Below, in pieces: positions 26,156-36,300 of a stretch of DNA of 64,000 bases (position 1 is the stretch's first letter; the number at the start of each line of letters is the position of its first letter). The translations under genes and the position numbers were made by a program. Below the pieces are notes generated by a model that did not search any database, had not been told where the DNA came from, and saw nothing but the letters and a program-made list of their open reading frames with translations. The stretch lies in the NCBI RefSeq assembly GCF_900182635.1, contig NZ_FXTD01000007.1, forward strand, positions 124,001 to 188,000, read 5' to 3'. The DNA is from Halorubrum cibi (lineage in GTDB: Archaea > Halobacteriota > Halobacteria > Halobacteriales > Haloferacaceae).

Positions 26156-26258
26156 AGTAGCAGATCATAAATCTCCTAACCAGAGCTCTGCTGACGTGTA
26201 CGTTCAACTTCACGAGTATCTAAACGAAATGGGGCGACTCCGGGACATCAGTCTATAG
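26156..26258 (+). pseudogene. Remnant of the zinc-finger helicase 3' end
   Basis: This encodes the last 34 codons of the helicase at 7741-10629 (YVQLHEYLNEMGRLRDISL and stop), with a few base changes. It begins within 5 bp of the ATPase remnant. The downstream intergenic sequence and the TRAM gene copy follow in the same order as at 10530-11130. Confidence 0.85.
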
Positions 26259-26320
26259 CTGCCGTTCACCAGCGGATTGTCAACACATACCATTAAGTTC
26301 AACAACATATAATTACTCGT

Positions 26321-26759
26321 ATGGCTTCGAATGAGGACCGCTACGGCTACGGTCACCGCCAAGACCCAAGCACACGATATCGGTGACTCAGCACCAGGGA
26401 CAGTCGGTGACAGTGAAGGAACGTTCCATGACCGGGCTCGCAAAGGGACGAACGTTATCGTTGACGGGAAAGTGACGTCGCAGGAAAAGCACAAGCGCTC
26501 ATCCCAGCAGTCGGAGTCGCAATCGAAGTCGAAGCAGAACAAGACATCCAACAGCTCAACATCCACCTCAATGTCTCAACTCGATGGGACTGAAGTAACA
26601 GTCACTGTCGACCGTATCAGTGGGAGTGGGAACGCGATTGCTGAGTACAAAGGTCGACATATCCACGTTGAAAACGGAAACGCGGGCGAAGAATATCGTG
26701 TTCGGCTCCAAGCAGAAAATAGCTATTTCATTGGCGAGCAAATCAGGGTCCAAAGCTGA
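26321..26759 (+). pseudogene. TRAM protein copy with early frameshift
   Basis: This is a near-identical copy of the TRAM gene at 10692-11129. The original ATG is kept at 26321, but one extra A near 26368 (GACCCAAGCAC against GACCCAGCAC) shifts the frame after about 16 codons. The TRAM part could still be made from an ATG at 26331 in the other frame (MRTATATVTAKTQAHDIGDS), giving 142 aa with the whole motif and TRAM domain. It may therefore be broken, or rescued with a new N-terminus. The TRAM domain itself shows few substitutions, which hints at recent copying or retained function. Confidence 0.75.
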
Positions 26760-27021
26760 CCCCTTTGGGCTGAGCAATGGCGCAACGCTTATTCTACTGA
26801 TCTGTTGAACTCTCGTACGCTAATACTGTGGAATCATCTAACTAAGCGTGTGTAGCCAGTTGTTGCTGTAGACGATATTAACAGACATCACATGCCTGAA
26901 AGCGAAACTGGGCATCTTGATCATTACCCAACAGGGTAAAGCGAGGAGATTCACAACAAGTACTACGTTGAGTGGATATACGATAACGGCCAGACTCTCC
27001 AACAGAGTCAAACGGATGGCT

Positions 27022-27687
27022 TTAGCTAGAACTTATTTCAGTTCCGATGTGAATATCACCTGACCAGTGTTTTGTAACTCTGCTCAGCCACAGCGCCAGA
27101 GCCTCTTCCCGTTCAGTTTCAGTAATTTCTCGACCAATTAGGTCTCTCGTTAGTGGCGCGTACTTTGAATTCGGATCAATACCAGCCTCATGTAGCAACG
27201 CGACACGTAGGTAGACTTCGTCAAGCGTGTCCGCATCATGATAAATATATGCATGGAGCCCATCTTTAGAATGTATACTTCGAATCTCCGTAGTCTCCAT
27301 ACTATCGTAGGTAGGGTCTGAAATTTCGCGTTCGATCAGAAGGAATTTGTATCCCGGTATGGTTCCCCATTCATATAATTCAAGCTCAACACGGCTGCGA
27401 TCTTCATCAGAGTAACTCATTCCACCAGAAGTCTTGAGTCTCCAAGGTGAGTCGTCAAAAACGTTCTTTTTGCGGTTTTCCCCATCCCTTCGAGAATCTG
27501 GCCCCATTATCCCACAGAGATTTTGGGCAAGATTCCACTGTTCAAGCACGTCATTCCAAATTGTTTCAACGACTTCTGGATGCGCACCGAGCTGATCGCT
27601 TATTTCTTCGGTAGTGTTTCCCATTTTCCGGAGCGCAAGTATCTTTGCTTGCTGCTCAGAGAGTGGTGTGTGTTCCTGAAGATGCAT
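27022..27687 (-). CDS. HTH protein with uncharacterised C-terminal domain
   Basis: This is a 221-aa protein from the ATG at 27687 (MHLQEHTPLSEQQ). Residues 8-55 form a LuxR/sigma-4-like helix-turn-helix (LSEQQAKILALRKMGNTTEE, ISDQLGAHPEVVETIW). The rest is an alpha/beta domain (GTIPGYKFLLIEREISDP, LHAYIYHDADTLDEVYLRVA) with no known role. The arrangement is that of a haloarchaeal DNA-binding regulator. An in-frame GTG upstream would add 36 poorly conserved-looking residues. Confidence 0.65.
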   Translation of the reverse strand: MHLQEHTPLSEQQAKILALRKMGNTTEEISDQLGAHPEVVETIWNDVLEQWNLAQNLCGIMGPDSRRDGENRKKNVFDDSPWRLKTSGGMSYSDEDRSRVELELYEWGTIPGYKFLLIEREISDPTYDSMETTEIRSIHSKDGLHAYIYHDADTLDEVYLRVALLHEAGIDPNSKYAPLTRDLIGREITETEREEALALWLSRVTKHWSGDIHIGTEISSS

Positions 27688-27917
27688 TGTATATTTGCCC
27701 TGTTCTGTAAACTGATCGTGGTGATTCATTGCGCTGAAGCTAGCCCTCATGTATTGACTTAAACTATTGTAAATCGATCCACTGTAACAGTACACTTAGT
27801 CGTAAAGTCGCAAGACTGAACCTTCCCGTTTTAGCCCAATCTCTTAGTCATAAGTCCCGTAACAGACAGACATCCGGGCACCAATGCTTTTGCGTGGGGT
27901 TTGAGAACTCCCGTGTC

Positions 27918-28145
27918 ATGACAAATTACATAGAGCCCACCGAGGAGTATGGCGGGCGAATCAGAGTGAAACTCCTTGATGACCATGCCGATACACGAGT
28001 GATCCCGTGTTCATCCTACACGGAGGCGATAACGCTCGTCAAAGAACATCAACACGAGGTCACCACCGCGAAAATCATCGACCGAGAGCAAGACGTGGTC
28101 TTCAGCTCAGCCGACATGGACATCGACGTCTGGGAGTCAATTTAA
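27918..28145 (+). pseudogene. Truncated copy of the Cys4 small protein
   Basis: This is nearly identical to 19030-19260, including about 40 bp before the ATG. A TAA stop appears after WESI, followed by an A-run, so the Cys4 tail is lost. Similarity continues for about 50 bp past the stop and then ends at a break. It is probably not functional. Confidence 0.78.
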
Positions 28146-28246
28146 AAAAAACAAAAGCGTCGCCTATCAGTCAACGTCGAAGAACGCGACTGCCCGCGTT
28201 CGGACTGTGTCTTAATATAGGTTGAGACTATTCGTTCTATGTCGAA

Positions 28247-28273
28247 TCAGCTCGTGGGTTACGAGAACTCCAC
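28247..28273. repeat. Short sequence resembling the end of queC remnant 3
   Basis: CTCGTGGGTTACGAGAACTCC here resembles CTCGTGAGTTACGAAAACTCC at the left edge of queC remnant 3 (22493-22513), after which similarity is lost. It may be a further scar of the same recombination process, but it is very short. Confidence 0.3.
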
Positions 28274-28340
28274 GACGACGACATCCCGACACTGCCGCTG
28301 AGTAGGAACTTTGAGGGGGAGAAGCGGAGAGTGGAGAGTC

Positions 28341-28625
28341 ATGAGTCCGACCGTCCAAGAACTTCAAAACGCGATTCGAGTGGCGACGGGCCGCTTCGAA
28401 CGGGAAATCAAGGCCTCGTTCACGAAGGAGGAGCTACAAGCGATTTGTGAGGCACTCGGAGTCGATGTTGACAAGGCGGGTCGATCATCAACATCGCAGA
28501 TGCGTCGACTCATCCGGGCGCACGTCGGCATCGCAGAGTCGCTAGAGGCGGCCGACGACTCTACCTTCCGGAAGGCCGATCTCCAAGCGATCGCTGACGG
28601 AGTCGGGGCATCGTTCGAATCGTAG
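28341..28625 (+). CDS. Small protein with two similar halves
   Basis: This is a 94-aa protein of unknown function. It contains SFTKEELQAICEALGVD and, later, TFRKADLQAIADGVGAS. These look like an internal duplication of a short helical SAP-like or HeH-like unit that could bind DNA. It has the composition of a real gene but stands alone. Confidence 0.5.
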   Translation: MSPTVQELQNAIRVATGRFEREIKASFTKEELQAICEALGVDVDKAGRSSTSQMRRLIRAHVGIAESLEAADDSTFRKADLQAIADGVGASFES

Positions 28626-28732
28626 TCATCAATCGCCCAATCAAGAATCCGAGAGACGCCGCGAGAGCGATTTGATTACCTATTGCGGCCGGAATCACTC
28701 AAAGTGATTCCAACGGGAGCACTCTGTATTGT

Positions 28733-29197
28733 TTATTCTTCTTTTTGCGAATCAGATTCTTCCGAAAGCGGGGTTCCGAGTGACCGCTGCTTATCCTCCT
28801 GAACGTCAGGTTCTTGCACCAATTCGGACATGCTTTTGTTACCATATCTTTGAGCGACTCTCTTGACTCGCCCCTGCGTACTCTGGAACGAATCATCGAG
28901 ATATGATTTTGTGCGCTCAAATCCACTCACATACCGCTTCCCTTTCTCCGTTTCTTCGACGTCTCGGGACTGTCCCCCCTCATCCGTCTCAACGATTCCC
29001 ATGTCGATGTACCGTTTGATGCTTCGTGAGAGACCTTCGTTGAACGGCCCTCGCTCTTTGAGGACGGAATCTACGTCAGTATCTCCCGATTCACGACGAT
29101 AGCGATCGAGCAGTTTATGATACTTTCCACGCCCTTCGATCTCTCCACCCGTCTCGTGTAAGAGGAGCAACTCTGGATGGTGGTCCTCGTCACTCAT
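28733..29197 (-). CDS. Winged-helix protein of the SMC-like operon
   Basis: This is a 154-aa protein with an N-terminal winged-helix-like region (ELLLLHETGGEIEGRGKYHK, SIKRYIDMGIVETDEGGQSR). A charged, probably extended C-terminus follows. Its ATG overlaps the stop of the SMC-like gene by 4 bp, so both are made from one mRNA. The position recalls kleisin or winged-helix partners (KITE/ScpB-like) of SMC proteins. That role is inferred from arrangement only. Confidence 0.6.
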   Translation of the reverse strand: MSDEDHHPELLLLHETGGEIEGRGKYHKLLDRYRRESGDTDVDSVLKERGPFNEGLSRSIKRYIDMGIVETDEGGQSRDVEETEKGKRYVSGFERTKSYLDDSFQSTQGRVKRVAQRYGNKSMSELVQEPDVQEDKQRSLGTPLSEESDSQKEE

Positions 29198-30909
29198 AGG
29201 TACTCATCAAGAGTTGTCGATTCAGTGTGAATACGGTCTAATTGGATGATCTGCGACTGATCGTCTTGGAAGTGAGATTGAACTCGATCAAGTGGAGAGG
29301 TCATAATGCACTGGATATCTGTATTCCGTAAATATCGTGCGGCCGCGTCCTGAATGTCCGATTCAAGATTCGTAAGCGGCTCGTCAAGGACTAAGACCTC
29401 CCAGTTATGTACATCCTCGTTTTCCTGAGCGAACTGTGCCACTGTAAGACCGAATGCAAGATTAACCAATCGTTTCTCACCACTACTGAGGCGGTCATAC
29501 GGACGAATGCCTTCTGACCCTGTTCCCGGGAATTCCAATTCGCCATCTGGAGTCAACCCAACCTCTGTGCCGAGATCAGGAGCAATTTCTTGGTACACTT
29601 GCGAAATCCGGTCTGAGAAGGTGTCTCGAATTTCTTCGAACGCCTCCGTTTCAAGTACCTCAATGCGGTGTTCCGCAGCGGATATCGACTCGTCGATAGC
29701 GTCTACAAGATGTCTTCGTCTCTCTAGCTGGGCGCTGAGTTCTTCTTTCTGAGCTTCAAATTCTTCTAGATCTTCTCGTTTTTGAGTGAGCTCTGCCTCT
29801 GTCGTTTCTTGGAGTTGCTCAATATCGTACTCCGCCTGCTTGAGAGCAGTCCTGACAAACTGGTTGAGGTCACGCAACTCGGGTTCAGATTTCTTGAGCT
29901 CGGTGATTTCAGCCTTGGCCTCTGAGAGCTCTTCCTCCAGGTCCCCAATCTCTTCTTTCAGGACCTCAATTCTATCATCAGCATTCTCGACTTTCTCTCG
30001 AAGCTGCTCACGTAGTTCCGTGAGGTCACGTTCACGGCCACACTGGGGACACCTGTTCGGTAACCGGTTTCGCGCTGTCGATTCTTCAACCAGCCGTCCG
30101 CACACGGGACAGGTGAACTCTTGGATGGCGTCGATGATTAGATCGTTCACCTTCTGCGTGTATCTGGATGTATCACCGAGCTCACGCCGCTTCTGCTTCA
30201 GTTGGTCTTCAAGTGCTCGTCGCCGATCGTAGAGTTCATCTAGCCGTTCTGCGACCTCGTCTTTCCTCTGCAGCCGAGCGCTGATACTTTCAATCTCCCC
30301 CGACTCAATCAACTCTTCAAGTTCTTCAATATCTTCAATCCGGTTTCGAGTTTGAGAGATAGGTAGTGAATTTAGATCCTCCTCCAGTTGCCTGATGCTT
30401 GGTTCTCGTTCCCCACGTCTTCGAATCTCTCGAAGATGGACCAAATCATGCTTTGCACGGCGATGCCGTTCAATTTCGACCTGACTCTCAGCACTGAGTA
30501 ACGCCCTGATCCTATTGAGTAACTCCTCCGCAGACAGAGCACTAATTGGCTGAGATGCTGGATTTGCAGGAATAAACTGAATGCGAACATCCTCCTCTGG
30601 GCCGACATTTGATTCCACACCCTCATCAGCATCAAGCGACTTGCCATCGCTTTCGTAGGTGTGGTTCCGCCCTCGAAATACTGTATCGGCGTTGTCGAAG
30701 TACGCATTCACAGTGCTGCGCTGACCCGGCGTAACCCCAAATGTTCCAGAACGTCCGTACAGCGCATAAAGGATCGCGTTGAACGTGAGTGTTTTCCCAG
30801 ATCGGTTCCCGCCAGAGAGAAGCAAGTCATCTCCCGCGATCGACTCCTGGTTGATTGTCGGACTCTCCTCGATTGCGAAGTTCTTGACTTCAAGTCTACT
30901 GATTTTCAT
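29194..30909 (-). CDS. Archaeal SMC/Rad50-like ATPase with zinc hook
   Basis: This is a 571-aa protein. Walker A GGNRSGKT is at residues 33-40. The first coiled coil leads to a central CPVCGRLV / CPQCGRE pair of CxxC motifs at about residues 265-295, in the place of a Rad50 zinc hook. The return coil is followed by the ABC signature LSSGEKR and Walker B VLVLDEPLTNLES. The coils are short for Rad50, matching the class called archaea-specific SMC-related proteins. It is the middle gene of a three-gene operon, overlapping the membrane-protein gene by 14 bp and the winged-helix gene by 4 bp. No nuclease partner is present. Confidence 0.82.
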   Translation of the reverse strand: MKISRLEVKNFAIEESPTINQESIAGDDLLLSGGNRSGKTLTFNAILYALYGRSGTFGVTPGQRSTVNAYFDNADTVFRGRNHTYESDGKSLDADEGVESNVGPEEDVRIQFIPANPASQPISALSAEELLNRIRALLSAESQVEIERHRRAKHDLVHLREIRRRGEREPSIRQLEEDLNSLPISQTRNRIEDIEELEELIESGEIESISARLQRKDEVAERLDELYDRRRALEDQLKQKRRELGDTSRYTQKVNDLIIDAIQEFTCPVCGRLVEESTARNRLPNRCPQCGRERDLTELREQLREKVENADDRIEVLKEEIGDLEEELSEAKAEITELKKSEPELRDLNQFVRTALKQAEYDIEQLQETTEAELTQKREDLEEFEAQKEELSAQLERRRHLVDAIDESISAAEHRIEVLETEAFEEIRDTFSDRISQVYQEIAPDLGTEVGLTPDGELEFPGTGSEGIRPYDRLSSGEKRLVNLAFGLTVAQFAQENEDVHNWEVLVLDEPLTNLESDIQDAAARYLRNTDIQCIMTSPLDRVQSHFQDDQSQIIQLDRIHTESTTLDEYL

Positions 30910-31423
30910 ATTTTTCTTCGTACGGGACGGACATCTGTTTTGCGAGACGATTCAACTCACGGTATGATCGGATTGAGAGCACGCGAAGAATAACAATAGC
31001 GAGTACAACACCGCTGATTCCTCCCACGAATCCAGCAACCAGATACCCTGTAATGGGCACTGCGATTGCGAGTGCGATTCCAGCAAGAATAGCTACATGA
31101 TGGCTATAACCTAACTCGTCGAAGTCATCAATCGATTCTTGAATTTCCTGCGGGGCAGAGTCATAGAAGTCGCTTTCTCCGGTAATCCTATCTATCGTCT
31201 CTGTGGAACGCTTCAGATTCCCTCCCGCCCAGTAATCATTGAGCCAGTCGTTGGCGGCAACGACACTGAACATCAGTACGAGCGCTGGAGCGGCTGCTAC
31301 TGCAAGTGCGATTCGATCTGTGGAAATCAAGGGAATATCCCAGTATAAGAAGACGAATAGAGTATAGAGGTACACAGCTACCGCACCCCATCCCCCGTTC
31401 TTTACTTGGGAAGTAATCCCCAT
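30896..31423 (-). CDS. Multi-spanning membrane protein, first gene of the SMC-like operon
   Basis: This is a 175-aa protein with about four transmembrane segments in two pairs (AVAVYLYTLFVFLYW, ALAVAAAPALVLMFSVVAA; HHVAILAGIALAIAVPITGY, VAGFVGGISGVVLAIVILRV). A polar segment of about 45 residues separates the pairs. The C-terminus is charged. No family is recognised. The coupling to an SMC-like ATPase would suit a membrane effector or anchor. Confidence 0.65.
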   Translation of the reverse strand: MGITSQVKNGGWGAVAVYLYTLFVFLYWDIPLISTDRIALAVAAAPALVLMFSVVAANDWLNDYWAGGNLKRSTETIDRITGESDFYDSAPQEIQESIDDFDELGYSHHVAILAGIALAIAVPITGYLVAGFVGGISGVVLAIVILRVLSIRSYRELNRLAKQMSVPYEEKYENQ

Positions 31424-31504
31424 TATGACACCGTTCCATCAGCTAATCTCACGGATAATAAACGGTATGGTAATTAACATACAACTCATAAGGATGAAAT
31501 TCAC

Positions 31505-31735
31505 ATCTCTGTTTTGTTGAATCCGAAGACGGCGTCGAAGTCGTTGCTTGATCACTTGTCCAAGATTGTAGACGATGGCAGCCAACACCCGCTCACGGAA
31601 CTCGCGGTTTCACACACGAGGGTGGACAGTAGGCCCGAATCAACGCTTGATAGCCGAAAAGACAGTCTCGATCATCCAGCGCTGGCTGTATAACTTGCTG
31701 TCCAACCGTACGTCGTGTTCCCTCGATTCGGTTGG
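31505..31735 (-). mobile_element. Transposase remnant (IS4/IS5-like)
   Basis: Read on the reverse strand with frameshifts and stops, this encodes the last part of a DDE transposase: SQRWMIETVFSAIKR, then a region ending in REFRERVLAAIVYNLGQVIK and QRLRRRLRI. The catalytic E-region helix (RWMIETVFSAIK) is recognisable. Upstream parts and both clear ends are missing, so it is a dead fragment. Confidence 0.65.
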
Positions 31736-31741
31736 TTACGG

Positions 31742-31930
31742 CTAGTGGGATTCAGTTTCGTCTGTCTCAACCCGCCCGTGCCGTTCATCGATCTCATCGA
31801 GCATATCGAGTGTCTTGCGGATCGATGCCCGAACCGCGTCGCTTCGGTTGACGAACTTTCCCTCGTCACCGACGTGTTCGTCGAGGTCATCAAGCAGTTC
31901 TTGAGGGATTTCGACGCTGACCTTCGGCAT
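31742..31930 (-). CDS. Ribbon-helix-helix (CopG-like) DNA-binding protein
   Basis: This is a 62-aa protein from the ATG at 31930. The strand-helix-helix core is PKVSVEIPQELLDDLDEHVG plus FVNRSDAVRASIRKTLDML, a clear RHH domain of the CopG/NikR type. It may be an orphan antitoxin or a small repressor. It lies beside the transposase remnant with no toxin gene next to it. Confidence 0.7.
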   Translation of the reverse strand: MPKVSVEIPQELLDDLDEHVGDEGKFVNRSDAVRASIRKTLDMLDEIDERHGRVETDETESH

Positions 31931-32268
31931 ACGCTTGTATTCGCAGAGGAATATCTTCAGCGTGTCGCACAGCACACTAGACTCACTCACAGTTCCCTCT
32001 ACAATACGCTCTATAGCGAGGTCGAAACTTCACTTTGCGTCTAATCGAGTTGGTCACTCGTTATTCTGCGATTAGAACCAACGAGACGCTAATGTAGATG
32101 GCTACTGCAACTCTCTGACTTTGGTCGTGATGATAGAGACTGGAAGGGGACCAAACCATCCACTCATTTTATGACCCACCCTTAGCACACAAAGTAAGAT
32201 ATCTTCTGTTGAGGATTCCAACAGAATCAAATAAGATGATCTCTGGTTATAGATTTAGTAAATAAAAG
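31931..32268. other. AT-rich gene-free stretch
   Basis: About 340 bp between the RHH gene and the membrane-anchored protein gene. No coding pattern, RNA or repeat was recognised. It should contain the promoter for the 32269-38027 module. Confidence 0.4.
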
Positions 32269-33231
32269 ATGAGTGTTCTAATGGATCTGATCTGGGTTAT
32301 CTTTCGCTATGTGATAACCACTTTCGTTCGCAGTATTGTGAGGTATCTTAGCGCTCTCGGAGCGATTCCGAGTTTCATTGCACCTATAGCATCCGCAGTA
32401 CTAGCCTATCTGACCTGGCGAGTATATCAGGAGCAAAATGATCTGATCGAAGACCAGACTCACGCTAGCGAAGAAGCACAACGTGCCTCCGTACAAAGTC
32501 TTGAAGTTGCTGGCAAGGATCGCAGCGAACTTAGCGTAATTGTGAAAAACTCGGGAGGAGGTGCGGCAAAAAATCTTCACGGTAAAGTTGAATTCGTTCC
32601 TCATGATGATATTACGCTCGAATCTGAGCCATTCCGGTCACGCGCGGTGCGACAATCGAGCAGCGGACTGACCGAAGAGAACGGCGACCTTGAGTGGGTA
32701 CCTTCAGCAGGCAATGAACTCGCTTCTGGGGAATCTGAAGTCATTATCGAGATTCTCTGTTTCGGGAAAATCAAGGAAGAAGATGATCCTGTGGCATTCT
32801 CTCGGATGATGTCTATTATTGAGAAAACGTATATTATTGAGGCCCTGAGAAATATCAAAAAAGAATTGACAGCAGACCAATTGAAAGAACTTTGCGAGGA
32901 AGGGTGGAACCCGAGCCTCTGTGAGTTAGCGGGAGATCCGGAGTACGCAGCATTAGTCGGAGAATTTGAAATGAACGACCTACAGCGTATTCAAGTCACA
33001 ATCGTCGATCAGTTCGATGTAGATGAAAACAGGTTATGTATGGAGAGATCGTTCGATTTCAACGTAAGCCTCGAATACCAAGATGAATTCGGTAAATACG
33101 AGACACCTATTCTCGAACTTTTTCTTGAAATCGACAAGGGCATCGAACTCAAAAAAATACTGTCCAAGGATTACTCTCGTCAACGTCGTGAGAGTGATCC
33201 TCGAGGCCACGAGCTCGATCGTCTCTCTTAG
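32269..33231 (+). CDS. Membrane-anchored protein upstream of the 1424-aa helicase
   Basis: This is a 320-aa protein with two N-terminal hydrophobic segments (VIFRYVITTFVRSIV and IPSFIAPIASAVLAYLTWRV). A soluble part follows, including ELSVIVKNSGGGAAKNLHG, which looks like a small beta-sandwich, and an acidic helical tail. No enzyme motif is seen. The gene is AT-rich and lies 90 bp before the helicase on the same strand, so it probably belongs to the same module. Confidence 0.6.
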   Translation: MSVLMDLIWVIFRYVITTFVRSIVRYLSALGAIPSFIAPIASAVLAYLTWRVYQEQNDLIEDQTHASEEAQRASVQSLEVAGKDRSELSVIVKNSGGGAAKNLHGKVEFVPHDDITLESEPFRSRAVRQSSSGLTEENGDLEWVPSAGNELASGESEVIIEILCFGKIKEEDDPVAFSRMMSIIEKTYIIEALRNIKKELTADQLKELCEEGWNPSLCELAGDPEYAALVGEFEMNDLQRIQVTIVDQFDVDENRLCMERSFDFNVSLEYQDEFGKYETPILELFLEIDKGIELKKILSKDYSRQRRESDPRGHELDRLS

Positions 33232-33321
33232 GCTGCAAATGTGGAGTATATTGTGATTTTCTAGCGACAAATAGTTGATGAGAATACTTTAGTAATCATC
33301 AGTCAACCACATAGTTAAATC

Positions 33322-36300
33322 GTGAGACACGCAGACAAGGCCACTGATCTATCGAATTCCTCGCTTGGTGACCTACCTCGGGCGATAATTCAAGGAGCAA
33401 TAAATAATCGCCAAGTTAGGGAGTACCACGACTACCAGGAGGGCAACTCCATCGTGGAATCAGTCCGGTATGCAAACCGGGACAGACCACGACCCAAACG
33501 TCAGCATTATTCTGAGTTCGAATCCGAGTACTCAGACATAGATATACCGACATATCTAGACATCCTCGGATTTGGTGATAAGCAAGAAACGCTTCGTTTC
33601 CAACTCGAGGCGTGGCGACAAATTCGGAACGCCCACGAGTCCGCCCGGAGAACTGGAACTGACCAGGGTGTTGTTCTATCTGCTCCGACAGGGTTCGGAA
33701 AAACGGGCGGTATCATGGGTGAAATGCTCCATAAAATTGCGGCTGAGGATACAGAAGTCGATTCCGCTGTTTGTGTCTATCCGAGTCGCGCACTGCTTAG
33801 AGATCAACTGAGCACGATGCTGGAACGAGCGGTAAACCTCAGCCAATTGGAGGGCTACCAACAACCCGGTATTGGTATTTGGTCGAGCGATGTACCGTTT
33901 ACAAGGAGGGCAGTTGCGGACTCAGGCAAGGATCATCTCAAATCTTCCTCCAGTACAACCCCATCAGGAAGTCAGTTGAGAATTCTTAGTCACTGGGATG
34001 AATCAAAAAATGATACCGGGCTCTATGTCGACCAAATCGATTCGACAGAGTACCTTGCGGGGTATGAGGAGGGAAGCAAGGACTATATCACTCGAACAGC
34101 TGACGGTGAATTTGAATTTGATTCTCGCCAACTCACGCTTCACAGGCAGGGGGTCAGACTACTTACCGAGGATGAACGTCCGCAAGTCATCTTCACGACA
34201 CTGGAGTCATTCGAGAATATTGGACTAAAGCCTCACTACGATATCCTCGCACAGACCGATTTCTTCGTTTTTGACGAAATTCACCAATATACTGGCGTTC
34301 GCGGCTCACATGCTTCACATATTATTCAAAATATTCAGTGGATGCGTGAACAGCATGATGAGGGATCGGGAGCGGCAACATTCATCGGTGCTAGCGCCAC
34401 AGTCGCCGATCCGCCCCAATTTGCATCGGATCTATTCGGGTTCAATACCTCTGGAACGGACAGCGAAATGCGGTATGTCAGAAATAGAGAAATAGACATC
34501 GACCAAGATAATAACGACAAACAGCATTTTTATTTTATGATTACTCCGGGAGGTGAAAATTCCCCAGGGGTTGCCTCACAATACATTCAACAAGCCCTTC
34601 TGAGTGGCCACTCCCTGCTCAAAGAGGACGATAGCGTCTCGAAATCACTCACGTTCATAGATAGTACAAGCCAAGTCGAACGGCTCTCTCAACAGATCAA
34701 AGATGCGAAACAGAAACTTCTGTATCGGAAGCACATTAACCTGGATGAGACCGATGCCGCAGGCGATTGGAAGAATATAGCAGATGTTGCAAACAGAAAC
34801 TTCAGAAAAGATTTTAACGGACCGGTAGCGATCCATGCGGATTCTGATGACAATCTTAATGATCTAATAGGTAATGAAATCATCAATTCCACGAGTTTTC
34901 TTGAGGTAGGGATGGATATTGACGATCTTGAGTTTATTGGACAATATCGACCTCCGTCAGACTTGGCAACTTTCAAACAGCGTGCCGGGAGGGGTGGACG
35001 ATCGAAAAAAGACGATACGCACGTTCAGGTTTTTCTTTCAAGATACGCTGGGGACCAGAACTTTTTCTATCGGGCAGATCGATTCTTATCTGGCGATGTT
35101 CATACACCACTAAACCCCCACAACGAGGTAATTAGGTGGGTTCACGACCGTTATCGTGAGATCTATACTGGCATTCACGAACTTTACGATGACATCGGAG
35201 GGGGGTGGTATAATAACCGACACGAATCGAGATTCATACAGAAGGTCTTCTGCGACGAGATCGGGTACGAACGTTACCACCGGTTCCTCACAGAGCCTGA
35301 TAACGAGTTAAATGATCTGTTGGACATTAGTCCAGTAGCGCCTAAACTGTTCAAAAATAATGGAAGTCTAAGTACAGTGGAGTCCGCGTTAAATAGGAAA
35401 AAGGCAGAAATTCGGGCAGACCTCCGAGAGAAACGAGCGCTCATTGGTGGAGGGAACGAAGCAACGATTCCAAATACTCGTATTCAACGAGTTCGAGAGT
35501 TAGCCGAAAAAGTTCGTTCACAGATAGATATTGTTCGGAAAGGGTCGTTCGAAGGCAGCGAAAATTTCGAAGAAATCTATTTGAATTTGTCAAATATCAC
35601 AGAGGAAGACATCGATGATGCAATCCAAACAGTCAACGAAGGGATTGACGCACTAGGGCCCATTCTGTTTAAAGCTAGTGAGGAACAGAAAGAGGAATTG
35701 ATTACAGTTAGTGAGGTCGGAAATATCCAAGAGTCCCTCGATGTCCTCAAAGAAGGAGACCTTGCTCAGGAACTCAAACAGCGAGACATCATCGATCAGC
35801 TCTTACAATCTCTAGAAGGGATCAAATCGTATCTCACGGTCCGTGACATGGGCACAGCACATGGCAGTCTCTCTGCATACAAAGGCTTGCTCCAGAGTGC
35901 ATATTTCTTCAATCGGGCCTGTCAGATTCACGAAAACGAGTATGAGAAGCCGGTTCGGATCAGTGAAGAGCATCGGGATAATCCGGACGCCGAGATATGG
36001 TATGTACCAGATGATTACTTCGATAACGCAGGCCGATACTTTAGCTTGTCCCAAGTCCGAGATACTGGATCTCAAAACCAGTCACAAGAATCGATTGACG
36101 TGCTCTTTGGCAAGTACTTACCGTTCAAAGCAGAGTATCTCGAGTCAGGCTCGGCACAAGCTTATCTACCAGAGGTTCGTCAGCGAGATGGATCGGCCGA
36201 GATCCAGTTTTCCGAAGAAAGTACGTATGTTCAGCAGGACATCCATATTCCGAATACGATCGAGCTCGAAGAGTTAACCGACTTTTCTGGGGATGAGGCA

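Noticed and set aside
26892-27028. A short frame reading MPESETGHLDHYPTG, stop, then EEIHNKYYVEWIYDNG to a second stop
   Set aside because: It looks slightly protein-like but is interrupted by TAA, has no recognised relative and overlaps the end of the gene on the other strand. Too weak to list as a gene.
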